Assembly: GCA_021613535.1 (NCBI GenBank)
Contig: CP075496.1
Span: 9,734,001 to 9,798,000, forward strand
Direction of reading: 5' to 3'
Length of the DNA stretch: 64,000 nucleotides
DNA from: Adineta vaga
Lineage: Eukaryota > Rotifera
The notes beneath the pieces are model-generated. The model was given only the letters and a program-made list of their open reading frames with translations, did no database searches and was not told where the DNA came from. This document shows positions 46,916 to 58,593 of this stretch, piece after piece. The position numbers and the translations under genes were made by a program. The stretch's first letter is position 1. Every line of letters begins with the position of its first letter.

Positions 46916-47682
46916 TATAGTTTAACGTAATGAGAAATTTTTATTATGCAATTCGTTTTTTCATAGATCTATATGTTTTTCTTGTTTTGATTTCATGTTC
47001 AGTCAAGCGCAACATGAATTAGTCATTGAAAAGTAGTATATTTAGAAAATGATAGATCTTGACATATAATGAATAAATTAAAATAATTAAGAGATCTTTT
47101 TTATTCATATGGATAGAAGAACTGGATATTATGTTATGAAAATTTTCATGAAGTATATGGCATGATGCTAATGTAAGTTATAATTTGTAGAGCTTGAAAT
47201 TTTATTGTTATTAGAGAAGGAAAAGTTCTTTCTAAATCAATTGAATTTGTGATGATGTGAATGATTGCATCTACTACAAGGTAAAATCATTCGAATATTG
47301 TCATGTTTAGCGACATCTATCGAAAGATCAGGTACATCTGATAACAACTTATATTTTCTAGCTGATATATATGTATAAGATCATAAAGATTATTGAGATT
47401 CTTTGAAGAGCGAGGTATTTTGAAATCAAATCTTAACATATCGTTATCTATGGTCAACGATAGCTCGCGAATCCTAACCTTATGAGTCATCGTAATGATT
47501 AAGGAAGAAGGAAATAAAAAAAGAAAAAGTAATGAATATATCTAAATGTTTGTATTAAAAATAGGAAAAGGTTATTAATTAATATCGATACGATTTTATC
47601 AAATAATATTAACTATTCTATTCATTGATAGGAAGAAAAAGAAATCTATCGAAGAAATCATAACTGTTATTCTATTATAGAT
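46916..47682. other. Divergent intergenic region
   Basis: Presumed promoters of the TPR-ART gene (minus) and the small F-box gene (plus). No coding frame supported. Confidence 0.4.
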
Positions 47683-48630
47683 ATGAGTATGACAACACAG
47701 TTTGAAGATCTGTCTAATGAGTTATTGTTGGATATATTTGATTATATGAATGTTCGAGATGTATATAGTATATTTTGGAATTTGAATTCACATTTAAATA
47801 AACTTCTTATTTCTATTGATTATCTTCAACTTATTATTGATCATGATGAAAATGAAGAAATATTTGATTTTCTCGCTCCTCATATCGGTCGATTAATAGT
47901 AAATTCATGGGATGAAATTGATTTACAAAGATTTTCGAATTTATTTTCATTAACATTGACTCGTCCATCACCAATGCAATTGAAGCAAATTCAAGCTGAT
48001 ACAATGCCGAAAATAACCTTTCTTTCATTATGTTCAAATATGTATATTTCTTTACCTAAACAACTCATCTATGATGTATTTTCAAACAGATTTTCTCATC
48101 TTCGTTGGGCTCGATTAGGTCGTATTGATACGTTTGATTCACTTCTCTGGTCTCAATCATTTTCACTTCGACATCTTCATATTGATTGTTCTCATCCAAC
48201 GATGATTCCATTTATTCTTACATCATGTCCCAATCTTGATCATTTACATATCGATTTCTTACGTTATAGTGATAAACTTATACTTCCATCACCGGTTATT
48301 TTAAATCATCCACTTCGTAAATTCATTTTACGTGATTATTGCCATTTAATATCGTATGATGATATTCGTATGTTGATTATCTTCATTCCAAATACAACAA
48401 AAATCGAATTAAAATTCTTTTGTAATACTTCATTTATTATTCTAATTCAATATCTCTGTATTCATTTGGCTCAGTTACAAAGATTTGATTGTGAGATAGT
48501 TGAATATCCGATCGATTCAACAACTAGTATAACAACTATTCGACAAGTTCATCCATCTTTCAATCATATTGCTTGTCAAACACATGGCAGCGACTTTCGT
48601 CTATTTCATACCAGATCACAAAATCAATGA
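47683..48630 (+). CDS. F-box protein
   Basis: Single exon, 315 residues; starts MSMTTQFEDLSNELLLDIFDYM, a clear F-box (residues about 6-46). The rest is leucine-rich with FSLRHLHIDCSHP and CPNLDHLHIDF units. It is shorter than the 576-residue relative at 26699-28429 and belongs to another branch. Expected role: substrate receptor of an SCF ubiquitin ligase. Confidence 0.82.
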   Translation: MSMTTQFEDLSNELLLDIFDYMNVRDVYSIFWNLNSHLNKLLISIDYLQLIIDHDENEEIFDFLAPHIGRLIVNSWDEIDLQRFSNLFSLTLTRPSPMQLKQIQADTMPKITFLSLCSNMYISLPKQLIYDVFSNRFSHLRWARLGRIDTFDSLLWSQSFSLRHLHIDCSHPTMIPFILTSCPNLDHLHIDFLRYSDKLILPSPVILNHPLRKFILRDYCHLISYDDIRMLIIFIPNTTKIELKFFCNTSFIILIQYLCIHLAQLQRFDCEIVEYPIDSTTSITTIRQVHPSFNHIACQTHGSDFRLFHTRSQNQ

Positions 48631-48840
48631 TTTTTTTAAAAATATTTATAGTTTACCATTGTATTTCATTATTTACTTTTTCTGATGCTTCTGAATCATA
48701 TTGTAATAGAAGTAAAGATAGAACGAGAAAAGAAATATATGCAGCTTGTTTTTTTCCTTTCTTCTTTCTTTCTTTCTTTTCTTTCTAGCATCATAAGAGT
48801 CGAGAAGAGAGAATAAGAAAAAATAAACCATGATTATATA

Positions 48841-49434
48841 ATGCTTCGAATACATTCTATATTCATCTTTTCACTATATTTTTGTTTAGTAACTGCTTTA
48901 TTTCAAGAAGAAGATATGTGTTCAGCAGCAACAAAAGCGAGTGCTGAATTAGCAACATTTGGAGCTGGATGTTTTTGGGGAACGGAAAAGTTCTTTCGTA
49001 AACAATTTGGAAATAATTTACTTTCAGCCGTAGTTGGTTATATGGGTGGTGCTTCGAAAGCTAGTTATGAAGATGTCTGTAAAGGTACTACAAATCATGC
49101 TGAAGTTTTACAAGTTTCATACGACCCAAATAAAGTAGTATACGCTGATTTAGTACGCTTTTTCTTTCGTATGCATGATTCAACAACATTAAATCGACAA
49201 GGAAATGATCGTGGTACTCAATATCGTTCGGTTATATTTACTCATACAAATGAACAACAGAAAACAGCTGAACAAGTTCGCGATGAAGTACAAGCAAGTG
49301 GTAAGGTTAAAGGACAAATTGTTACACAAATAGAACCAGTCAATGGTCTTAAATTTTTTGAAGGTGAACCATATCATCAAAGATATTTGGAAGAAAATCC
49401 TGATGGTTACTGTAATCATCGACTTTATTTTTAA
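48841..49434 (+). CDS. msrA: Peptide methionine sulfoxide reductase A, secretory form
   Basis: 197 residues. The active-site motif GAGCFWGTEKFF is present with catalytic Cys44, followed by the usual VVGYMGG, NHAEVLQVSYDP, FFRMHDSTTLNRQGNDRGTQYRS and the C-terminal EPYHQRYLEENPDGYC. MsrA reduces methionine-S-sulfoxide with thioredoxin as donor. Residues 1-20 are a clean hydrophobic signal peptide (IFIFSLYFCLVTAL), so this copy should enter the secretory pathway. An internal ATG at codon 26 would give a cytosolic form. Intronless. A TATATA word lies directly before the ATG. Oxidative damage repair fits the desiccation-tolerant life of bdelloids; that link is inference. Confidence 0.93.
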   Translation: MLRIHSIFIFSLYFCLVTALFQEEDMCSAATKASAELATFGAGCFWGTEKFFRKQFGNNLLSAVVGYMGGASKASYEDVCKGTTNHAEVLQVSYDPNKVVYADLVRFFFRMHDSTTLNRQGNDRGTQYRSVIFTHTNEQQKTAEQVRDEVQASGKVKGQIVTQIEPVNGLKFFEGEPYHQRYLEENPDGYCNHRLYF

Positions 49435-50761
49435 TATTATGTATCCTCTGTAAATGCTACATAATTTTTAGTTATATCGAATACATATATATATTTTTAA
49501 TCTAGAAATCAAAAATAATTTGCTATCGATGTTTTGATTATTGTCAATGATGGAATGATTTTAATCTATTTGAAGAATACTAATCTATATTTAAATAAAT
49601 TTAGATCTTTTGTAGTTACACAATGGAATATGATAATTCTAAATTTGGAGGATAAAACTTTCTAACTTTCCTAAGAGATAAATCTTTGATTGAATTCAGT
49701 AGTTCTTACTATGAATATATGTAAGGAGTTGATAGAAAACTATCGAAGTGTGTTAAAAACTAATTCTTATGCATATGATTGATGATTTATAGAATTTGTA
49801 TTTAGTTCAATAATGAAGCTAAAACGGGAAGCTTTCTACTTTGAAAACTTTCACTCACAAATTTAACAATTGAATCTATCTAAGCTAATATACCGACAAA
49901 GAATATCGTCTGTTCTATATTACAAACAAGACCTGTTAAAGGTAAAAACATATTGAAGTAAAAGAAAGATGTTGTTCTGCATATATCTACAACTATTTGG
50001 ACAGAAGAATACGATACGATCAAAGTTATAAATGTTTTTTTAATGGTACTTTATATATAGACTCATTTCTACTTTGGACCACAAGAGCATAATAAATTAT
50101 TTTAAAAAATGTGGTTAGTTCTTAAATTAACTACTGAATAATTTAGTTTTAAGTTGAGTCTCAAATGTTAGTAAAATTTATTTTCATTGAACTACTGAGT
50201 CAGCAAACACTTTATTGATACTATTCAAAATCACTTCTAACGAAAAGTGATCTGCTTCGATCGCAACAATTAGTAATATGCATTTTTATTGCTCGTAAAA
50301 AATGTTCTGATTCATCTAAGTTCTTAACACTCGCTGATAAATTATAATCGATACTACAACTATAAATATTTCTTTTAAAAAATACCATACTTTAACGAGT
50401 ATATGTTATACTAGTCACAAACGTGACTTTTCTCTAATATTTTGTGACAAATTCTTATTAAATGAAAATCTTAAGACAGATGTATTCACAGAAACTGCGT
50501 ATTTACATGAGAGAAGTAATGTATATGATAGCCATATATAATCATGTAATAGACACGATAAAACTGAATAATTCAGTGCTTAAGTGAGTTCTACAGAATG
50601 TACATATATTCACAGTAGCTTGTTAAACGAATATAAACTGCAGTCAAAAGTAACAGACTTAGAATTCGCTAATTTGTATAATCGAACATATTTTCACTGT
50701 TACGATTTTAGTTAGTCTTGGTTGTTAAGATCTATTTGCTTTTGGACGTCTTTTCACAAGT
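49435..50761. other. Long intergenic stretch
   Basis: AT-rich, no supported frame, no repeat noticed. Contains the presumed promoter of the mucin-like gene. Confidence 0.4.
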
Positions 50762-53283
50762 ATGCAATTTCAAGGTAAAACAATTCGTAATTTCTGATAC
50801 ATTATTTTTCCTTCTGCAACGAAATATTTTGTAGCGTTAGCCATCGTTCTAGCTTCTTATTTCTTAATACAAGGATCAAGTCCTGTCTTAGCAACAGAAT
50901 CGCCAACATCGGCTACAGTATCTACAACAACAGAATCGCCAACATCGGCTACAGTATCTACAACAACAGAATCGCCAACATCGGCTACAGTATCTACAAC
51001 AACAGAATCGCCAACATCGGCTACAGTATCTACAACAACAGAATCGCCAACATCGGCTACAGTATCTACAACAACAGAATCGCCAACATCGGCTACAGTA
51101 TCTACAACAACAGAATCGCCAACATCGGCTACAGTATCTACAACAACAGAATCGCCAACATCGGCTACAGTATCTACAACAACAGAATCGCCAACATCGG
51201 CTACAGTATCTACAACAACAGAATCGCCAACATCGGCTACAGTATCTACAACAACAGAATCGCCAACATCGGCTACAGTATCTACAACAACAGAATCGCC
51301 AACATCGGCTACAGTATCTACAACAACAGAATCGCCAACATCGGCTACAGTATCTACAACAACAGAATCGCCAACATCGGCTACAGTATCTACAACATCA
51401 GGATCGACAACATCGGCTACAGGATCTGCAACAACAACAGTATCTACAACATCCACAACAACATCAGGATCCACAACATCCACAACAACATCAGGATCTA
51501 CAACAACAACATCGTCATCTATAATCAATGGATCTACAGGAGCAACAAGCTTTTCAACAACAGCAGCAACAAACGCAAGTATAGTAACATCTACGACAAC
51601 AGCTCATAGCACTACAATTGCTTCTTTATTATCTAATATTACTCTATTTGAATGTGACTTTTCTAAGTCATCATGTTTCACATCTGATAATGATTCTGTG
51701 ATTATTACAAATGGAAATGAATTTGCTAAAGCAATCAAGAAAGACAGTAAAGAACCTAGAGCACCCGTCTCGTCAGCAGAATTCATGAGTAAGTCTCTTA
51801 TTATATAAGCAGATGATGCACGAATAAATGCTCTTTTTTTTAGCTAAACAAGGAAGTGGTAGTGAATCATGTGCAATACCTTATAATGTTTCGTTTTTCA
51901 CAAATACATCTATCAATTGGAATATATGGTTTTGCTTTGAGAATGAATGTCCATCAAATATTGACAACAAAACATTAAATTGTTCATCAGGTAGGTGATA
52001 CGGTTGAACTTGTGTACATAGATCGTGTTGGAAATTATCGATTTGTTTATAGAAATGTCTTTGTCACTGTGCGATATTTATAAAAATATAATTTGTAACC
52101 TAATGATGATTAGACAATAGATTTACTTCGATATTGAATAATGTGATAATGAGTTTTCTTTAAGAATGCAAACTAGATAGTGAATCTTTCATGAGATTAC
52201 TTTCATTATCTATCTGATTTATTTGTTTCTGAAATATTTTTCATAATACGGTCGGAAAGGAACTAATTTATAGTCGAACGAAAAGTGCTTCTATAGTAGT
52301 GTATCGCTTTTATTTGTGTTCATTATATAATACATATTATGATAACTAACTTCTATATCTGAATCTTACACAAGAATCCCATCCACTTGTTTTGCTTTTG
52401 TAGGAAAGTATTCTCTAATTCCATTTGAACCGGGTGTTTCAAACAGAACAATTAGTATAAATGTGCCATCTTCTAATGGAAAGCTCCGTTCAAAAGATTC
52501 ACAATGCTTGTATTATTACTATTATATCACTCCTTTGAATACAACTTTGGAATCAAATGCACGAATTCAAGTGTACATGATTGATAATAATACTGAACTT
52601 TCAATTAGTATCGCCACAGATGTGAATATGACGCAAAATAGTTGGCAGAAGAGTTATGTAGATATAGCATCTTCCACAGGCAATTATACCGTAAGTCCGT
52701 AGACTTCAATACAATGATTATAAGCTGTCTAATATATTTTGTTTTTAGGTGGAGTTTCGCTTCGAATATAACATAAAGGATTTAGAAACAAATGAGACAA
52801 TTTATTTTGCTCTTGATGATATTACAGTGTATGATGCTAATTGCAAACGTAAGTTAAAGTTAATATTGAAAGTAAAAACTATTTTAATACTTCTAACAAA
52901 ATATCTAAACCATAATTTATACCAATGGTATAATAATATTTCGGTTTTCAATATGTTTTCAGATGTTCGTGAAATAAAAGATTCCGATTCAACTACAACA
53001 ACAATATCTTCGCTCCCAAGTCAAACATCTTTTTTCCTAAGTTTACATCGCTTTAATACTTTTGTTTTTTTCTTTTTCAGATAAACCTGATGTTGGTTTA
53101 GCTTTGGGCTTTGGATTGGGTCTAGGTTTACCATTTATTTTTTTAATAGTGTTAGGTTCTTTTTGTTATATGAAGAAATGTCGACATAAAAATACGAACA
53201 ACGAAATAATTACCAAATCCTATACCTCAAGAACATCAATCAATCCTTACGATTATTACGATATTCAAACAACATATTTTTAA
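50762..53283 (+). CDS. Mucin-like single-pass membrane protein with Ser/Thr tandem repeats and a MAM-like domain
   Basis: Exons 50762-50774, 50835-51788, 51844-51990, 52404-52690, 52749-52848, 52963-53019 and 53081-53283 join in frame to 586 residues. A signal peptide (residues 1 to about 25, MQFQALAIVLASYFLIQG) leads into fourteen 12-residue Thr/Ser/Pro repeats and more Thr/Ser-rich sequence, an expected site of dense O-glycosylation. Residues about 285-490 resemble a MAM domain: paired Cys, WNIWFCFENEC, and the ending FALDDITVYDANC. A Ser/Thr stalk, one transmembrane helix (LGLPFIFLIVLGSFCYM) and a short basic tail with Tyr residues follow. Such proteins coat epithelia or mediate adhesion. 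Introns are small except the 413-bp third one. Confidence 0.83.
50894..51397 (+). repeat. Fourteen tandem copies of a 36-bp coding repeat
   Basis: Unit starting acagaatcgccaacatcggc, repeated every 36 bases with essentially no sequence change across fourteen units. It encodes the 12-residue unit TESPTSATVSTT. The minus-strand frame through it is long, acidic and periodic only because of the repeat. Confidence 0.95.
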
Positions 53284-54033
53284 AGACAAAATTGAATTAT
53301 CAACTTTTTCTTATTGTTATTATTTAGTTAGCTTTACCATAGAATTTTCTTTTTTGTTTTAATTTAAAGACAAAAGAGTTGTTCGTATAGTTTTGTCTCT
53401 TAGATCTTTAAAGGTTGTAATGCTTCAATTTTCTTTTCGTCATTCATTAAAACGACCTTGGTAGTACTTTTTGTTTCTCTTTCATATGCTTGCTAAATGC
53501 AAGGATGTTGTTCTGTAATAAAACAAATACGATACGAATGATAAAGTTAGCAGTAAATATTATTGCTATAAAGAACGATAGGACTGTGCCTTCAATTTGT
53601 CACAGTTGTAAAGACATCGTTATATTTTGAAATAATTTTATCGCAAAGAGAGAGAGAGAAAGAACAAGCAAATGATTTGATTGGAGTGCATGACAAAACC
53701 ATCGATATTTAACGAAAGAGAACGAACGGGTACGTAAAATTTTTAGATATTTTGTAATGAAAATGACTTTTTTTTCGACACAATAAACAACAAAATATTG
53801 TCAAAGGTAATTTCGAAAAAACACAAAATGATATTGAATAAAATACATTCTAGGAATTCAATTAGCATGTAAAAAAACACATTCTTTCGACTTTCTTCTA
53901 ACATGAATTTGAATCTATTGTGTTATTCTATTGAAAGAAAATTGTTCAGATCTTTTCATCAAGAGAAAAAAGAAATCGAAGAATTTATGATTGAAACTAT
54001 ACAAAATACTTGACTAAAAAGAAATTGATTCAA
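53284..54033. other. Convergent intergenic region with a short (AG)n tract
   Basis: 3' flanks of the mucin-like and protease genes; (AG)n at about 53646-53660. No coding frame. Confidence 0.45.
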
Positions 54034-55105
54034 TTAAACAATTGTATTGGTCACTGGAAACGTTCCAAAAGCAAATGAGCGTGGTCTACGACGAGATCGT
54101 TTACGCTGTGAATCTTGATGATAATAAAGTGTAGCTAAACTTCGCATTGGTGCAGAATAATCCATACGAGGTACAATTTGTGTTATAGCCCATGAATAAT
54201 CGGGATAATTAACAAGACGTTCATCTAATAAATATTGATATGGAAGATAACAATAACCATAATTACCCTAGAAAAAAAAATTATTGAATTCCACGTAAAT
54301 CTTATGAAAATGTTGTTCGTACCCAATCACGTCCCCATGAATTTCGTGCAATAAAACATTCGGAATCATCATCATATCCAACAAGAAGTATAGCATGTGA
54401 AGTTAGATAAGCTATTTCATAGTCATATGGATCAGGTATATTAATATAACCACCATTAGCATTAGCTTCACCATTAATTTCATATTTCATTTTTACAGCA
54501 ACAACAGCTGGTATTTGATTAGCTAGACATGTTTTAATTGCATGAATATTAATTGGTATACGAAGCGGTATAATCGTATGTTGTCTTGCTGCTGCATATA
54601 CTTCAGGTGGTGGTTTTCTATTTAATAAACGTCGATCATATGGCCAAAGTTCTTCTCTACATAAACCATATTTACGCATACCAACAACGACATTTTTTCT
54701 TGATGCACCTGCATCTTCAACCGAACGAGTTCTTTGATCTATAATCTGTCCGTTAAAATAGATAAATAATCGAGAAAGTGCAGTGTATACACCAGTTCGA
54801 CGTTTTAGTAAATATTCACATGCACTAGCAAAAGCACTAGATACACTAAAATCAAGAAGGAGAAAAAAATCTAAACGTTACGTTACATATGAATACATTG
54901 ACAAGGTAACGTACCAAGTATTCATATAATCTTGATTTACGATAGGAGACATCCATCGTCGTAAATCAACTTGACGTGGTAATATGCCATAAGCGGCATT
55001 ATCTGTAAGCATCGTACTACGAAACATTTCAGCACTATCAAATGAACGATAAGCGCTCGACATGTATCCATTTGTAGTGTTGAACATATAGTTACTTGTC
55101 AACAT
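54034..55105 (-). CDS. Papain-family (C1A) cysteine protease
   Basis: Exons 55105-54915, 54845-54323 and 54267-54034 join in frame to 315 residues. The catalytic Cys codon is split by the first intron (TG|T) and lies in NQDYMNTCVSSAFA. The His is in SHAILLVGYDDD and the Asn in ARNSWGRDW, so the triad is complete. DLRRWMSPIVNQ precedes the Cys, as QVDLR...PV-Q does in papains. The CVSSAFA form, rather than CWAFA, resembles bacterial and divergent eukaryotic C1 peptidases. No signal peptide is seen from this ATG, but an acceptor-like ctaatattag just upstream suggests another 5' exon that could supply one. The last 30 residues form a basic tail (RKRSRRRPRS). Confidence 0.85.
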
Positions 55106-55669
55106 TTCTTTTCTCAACTAATATTAGATGTGTACAAAATTAGAAGAAGAAAGAATCATTCAATATTCGTTGTCGTCAATACTGATCAACTATAGGAAGA
55201 GACAGACCAATATACGTTTGTATTTATTACCATGACTAATTGAGTGCAGCAAGTAGGAGTTGTTCGTTTCGGTTGACATTTTTATTTTTATATACATATA
55301 AGAGAGAAAAATGTCTAAATATTTACTATATTACCTTTAAGTCTACGCCAAATGACTACTATTTTTCACACACAATTCGAACATATGTTTATTATTGACA
55401 ATTAATTAAGTAGAGAGTGTTGAGTCAAGGTTATGAATAATATTTTCAATGTGTTGAAAGTCACGAAAGTTTTTAGAACAAGAAGTGTTCTAGTGCTATG
55501 ATATTCGTACATAATAATGATAATAATTATAGTTATCAAAAACGAATCATCTATTCGTAAGATAGAAGGTCGCAAAGAACTAGAACTAGAATCATTTCTT
55601 TGTTTATTTTTCTGCTTTTATCCATCAGAAAAAATGACTGTTACAGTGTAAAATTTGATTTTTCTTTAA
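55106..55669. other. Intergenic stretch
   Basis: May contain a first exon of the protease gene. Otherwise no coding frame recognised. Confidence 0.35.
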
Positions 55670-56152
55670 TTAACCTGAATTCTCACTTGATGTTTGATTC
55701 CACATTGTTAAACCTCGAACAAGACTAAGATTGTCGATTGATGTCCATTTAAATCGTATTGTTCCACCAGCAATTGGATTAGCAAGAAGATGACGTTGTG
55801 GTACATTTGGTGTACGTCGATCTCCAACAATAAGATGATTATCAACTAATAATTTGATATGAACACCTTTATCTTTATGTACTTCACAAGAACCTTGATA
55901 AGTAATTTCAAAAGGTGTTGGTTGAGCAACGTTAAAAACCGTTTTTAAGCCAGGAACTTGAATATAAATATCCGAAACGGAAACATTAAAATGACTTGGT
56001 GTTTGATATTTGAAATAGAAATGAGTTGGCGATGCAGAAAAATCACGTGTCATTTTGGCTGGAATATCAATAATATCAACATCCGTGAAATCGTCGCATC
56101 GAACGACAACGATCAACAAGACACAATTAATGCAGAAAGTAATGAATGGCAT
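55670..56152 (-). CDS. Small secreted protein, function unknown
   Basis: 160 residues with a strong signal peptide (MPFITFCINCVLLIVVVRC). The mature part has strand-like hydrophobic alternation (THFYFKYQTPSHFNVSVSDIYIQVPG), one Cys and possible N-glycosylation sites (NVS, NLS, NQT). No family recognised; an extracellular beta-sandwich is my best guess. No splice signals needed. Confidence 0.65.
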   Translation of the reverse strand: MPFITFCINCVLLIVVVRCDDFTDVDIIDIPAKMTRDFSASPTHFYFKYQTPSHFNVSVSDIYIQVPGLKTVFNVAQPTPFEITYQGSCEVHKDKGVHIKLLVDNHLIVGDRRTPNVPQRHLLANPIAGGTIRFKWTSIDNLSLVRGLTMWNQTSSENSG

Positions 56153-56521
56153 TCAAATAATGCAAATACAAATGATGAATACTATACACATTCCGTTTTG
56201 TCCTTATATATAGATTGTTTATTTGACATATTTGATTTCATTGAAAATACATTGTCGAACGTTCCTTGTAGTTTCAAATCATCATATGATATGAGAGAAA
56301 GTAATCCAAAACAAATAATTTCCATCAAAAGAAATGGAGGAAGTACTCAGACACTTGATTTTCTTGAGGAATAACCGATAACAGAAAATGTTTTGTAGAT
56401 TACAAGATTTACCTTCAAAACTGGAATACATATAGTCTTTCATGTCATTTGACAAGTTAGCAAATATGATCCAATACACTTCCATGCGTCTCATATTTCA
56501 TATCGTATACTTTTCTTTCAG

Positions 56522-57346
56522 TTTGAAGTGAAAATATACGCTGGTCCAGATACTCTCTGTACTGTAACTCAACAAAACTTTCAAATGCAACGATAAAAAT
56601 TGTAAAGATATTTGATGAATATATTGACTGTTTCACATAGATTTTATTCTTGTTTTAGTTTTAAAAGTAGAAAAAATGAATGGATTGATGACAATCGATT
56701 ATGAAGAAGCAGATGATCTTAGTATCATAATTAGTTCTTATGTAAGTGTTACAGAAAACTGATTTTGAATGAATGACTTGATCGTTTTCTAACTGAAATA
56801 TGACTATATAGGTAGTTAAAGGTAAAAATGTTTATGATATTACTATTTCACAAACATTTTCTTTAATTCGTCAATCCTCTGGTCTTTGCGTTTTAATAAA
56901 CAAGCTGAATGTCAATTGGAAAATAGAATTAATCCATTTGGTAAACGAAAACGAAATTTAGATAGTCAAGTAGCTACACAATGGTGTGATGCATATATGA
57001 AACAAGCACATGCAATTGCAAAAGAAGAATTCGGAAATATAGGTAGTAAATTAGCAGAACATGCTCGTATGGCGTGTATCGATGATGTCTCTGTAACAGG
57101 TGATCGATCGGTTAGTTTCATTCGTTTTTAATGAATGTATATATCATTGTTTAATATTTAGTGGGCACAAAGTTCAATTAATTTTGTTACTATGGATGCT
57201 CTGAGAGTGAGTCGATTAGAAGGTAAAGCACGTCAGATGAAATTACGAACATTGTCATCACTGTGGCAAAAGCAAAATTATGTGCTGAAGAAATTATTGG
57301 TAAAGATCGATATCCTTCTACAAATGCTACTGAAATTTATCAATAA
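56522..57346 (+). CDS. Repulsive guidance molecule (RGM)-like C-terminal region, partial and with frame breaks
   Basis: Exon pieces: from 56522 (VKIYAGPDTLCTVTQQNF), from 56658 (EKMNGLMTIDYEEADDLS), from 56811 (VVKGKNVYDITISQTFSLIR) to 57111, and from 57162 to the TAA at 57344-57346. The blocks SSGLCV and ACIDDVSVTGDRS then WAQSSINFVTMDALRV resemble the RGM/hemojuvelin C-terminal domain (LYLCLRGCP and CVFDLLTTGD then ALEDV). Two breaks, near 56892 (a T run) and near 57260, each move the frame as one missing base would. The first join (near 56600) is not resolved and no N-terminus was found. RGM proteins act in BMP and neogenin signalling at the cell surface. It is either a gene damaged by sequencing errors or a recent pseudogene. 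Confidence 0.5.
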
Positions 57347-57522
57347 ATCTTATGAAATAATTTTGAACGACAATTCAAATCGTATAAAAAAAACTTTCGA
57401 ATTTCGATGATAAAATAAGATTTGTTCGAAATAAAACTAAAATGATAATTATTATTATCGATAGATATCTCTTTTCTAGAAGAAAATAGTTTTTAATCAT
57501 TGATTTATTCTGTAAAATATAT

Positions 57523-58046
57523 TTAACAATTTCTCCATCCATTAAGTCCAAGACGTGTACGAATATCTCGTAATTGTCCACCATTAATTTCTCTGACTTG
57601 AGCATGGAGATGAACACCAGTCGATTGACCAGATGTACCCATTAAACCAATATATTGTGCACGAGCAACTCTTTGACCAACTGATACAGTAATAGAATTT
57701 GCAGTCATATGACAATAGAGTACTTTGACAGTATTATGTTGAATCTCAACATAATTACCACAAGCACCACAACGACTTTGATCAAAATCACCAGCACCAT
57801 TACAAACACCAATAACTGTTCCATCCCAAATAGTATATAAATTAACTCGTTTAGCACCGAAAGAACCAATATCTACAGCTTGATGACCAGAATGAAATCC
57901 TTGTGTAACACAAGCTTCACCATATGAAACAGGTGGAAAATGTTCTTGGCCATGAACTAAAATTCTTTCGAATAGATAATATTTCAAGAATAACAAAACA
58001 AACCTATGCTAACAATAACAGCAGCAATGATGAGTACTGGATACAT
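57523..58046 (-). CDS. Secreted M23 (lysostaphin/LytM-type) metallopeptidase
   Basis: Two exons, 58046-58004 and 57956-57523, join across a 47-bp intron to 158 residues. Exon 1 supplies a signal peptide (MYPVLIIAAVIVSIVHG). The M23 zinc motif is complete: His39 and Asp43 (HQAVD), His97 (YCHM) and His130-Leu-His132 (STGVHLHAQV). Bacterial members cut peptide bridges in peptidoglycan. Several Cys pairs (CGACG) fit an extracellular protein. The gene has the look of a bacterial acquisition that gained an intron and a eukaryotic signal peptide; animal LECT2 has the same fold and is the main alternative, but lacks the YxH and GxSTGxHLH context seen here. It is downstream of, and opposite to, a defensin-like gene. 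Confidence 0.85.
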
Positions 58047-58593
58047 GATTTAATTCGAAGAAGAAACGAATAAGCGTAATGAAAAACTTCTCTTTTCGAG
58101 TCATGAAGGAAGAGCTATAGTTATATTACGAAAATAGAGGTATGCTGTGAGAAAAATACCATCTGTTACTTGATAATATATCGATCATCGAGTTCTCATT
58201 CTAAACTAGATATTTTCGTCATATTTTATATGGACTTTATTCCTTTTAACATTACATATATGATTAAAAATAATTCGAGTCCATGAGAAATAAAAGCAGA
58301 TTTTTAAATCGAATGATTCTATCACGTCTGTAAGAAAATACAATGGTAAACATATACGTATACATTCCGACATCTGTTTAACCATGACTTGCGTAATATT
58401 CCATAGAGAAGAAGAGTAGCATTAGGTCATATCGATGGATGATCTATCATTCTGTCTTGTATATTCTTCTATTCAGACTGAAGATAATAAATGTTATTTT
58501 CTTTCTGTTCTCTTCGTTCATACATGATCTAACTGAACATAAGAGAGCCATTTGAAGAAACAGTTGTCTTAGTATATCGAACATTTTACAACG
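58047..58593. other. Divergent spacer between the M23 peptidase and the defensin-like gene
   Basis: About 550 bases shared as upstream region by two secreted-protein genes pointing away from each other. No coding frame; possible shared regulation. Confidence 0.4.

Noticed and set aside
50894-51397. Regular direct repeats that could suggest a CRISPR array
   Set aside because: Units are contiguous 36-mers with no spacers and they encode a protein repeat.
50857-51528. 223-codon minus-strand frame with acidic VVVDTVADVGDS repeats
   Set aside because: It is the antisense reading of the 36-bp coding repeats of the mucin-like gene; any open frame over a 36-base period is open throughout.
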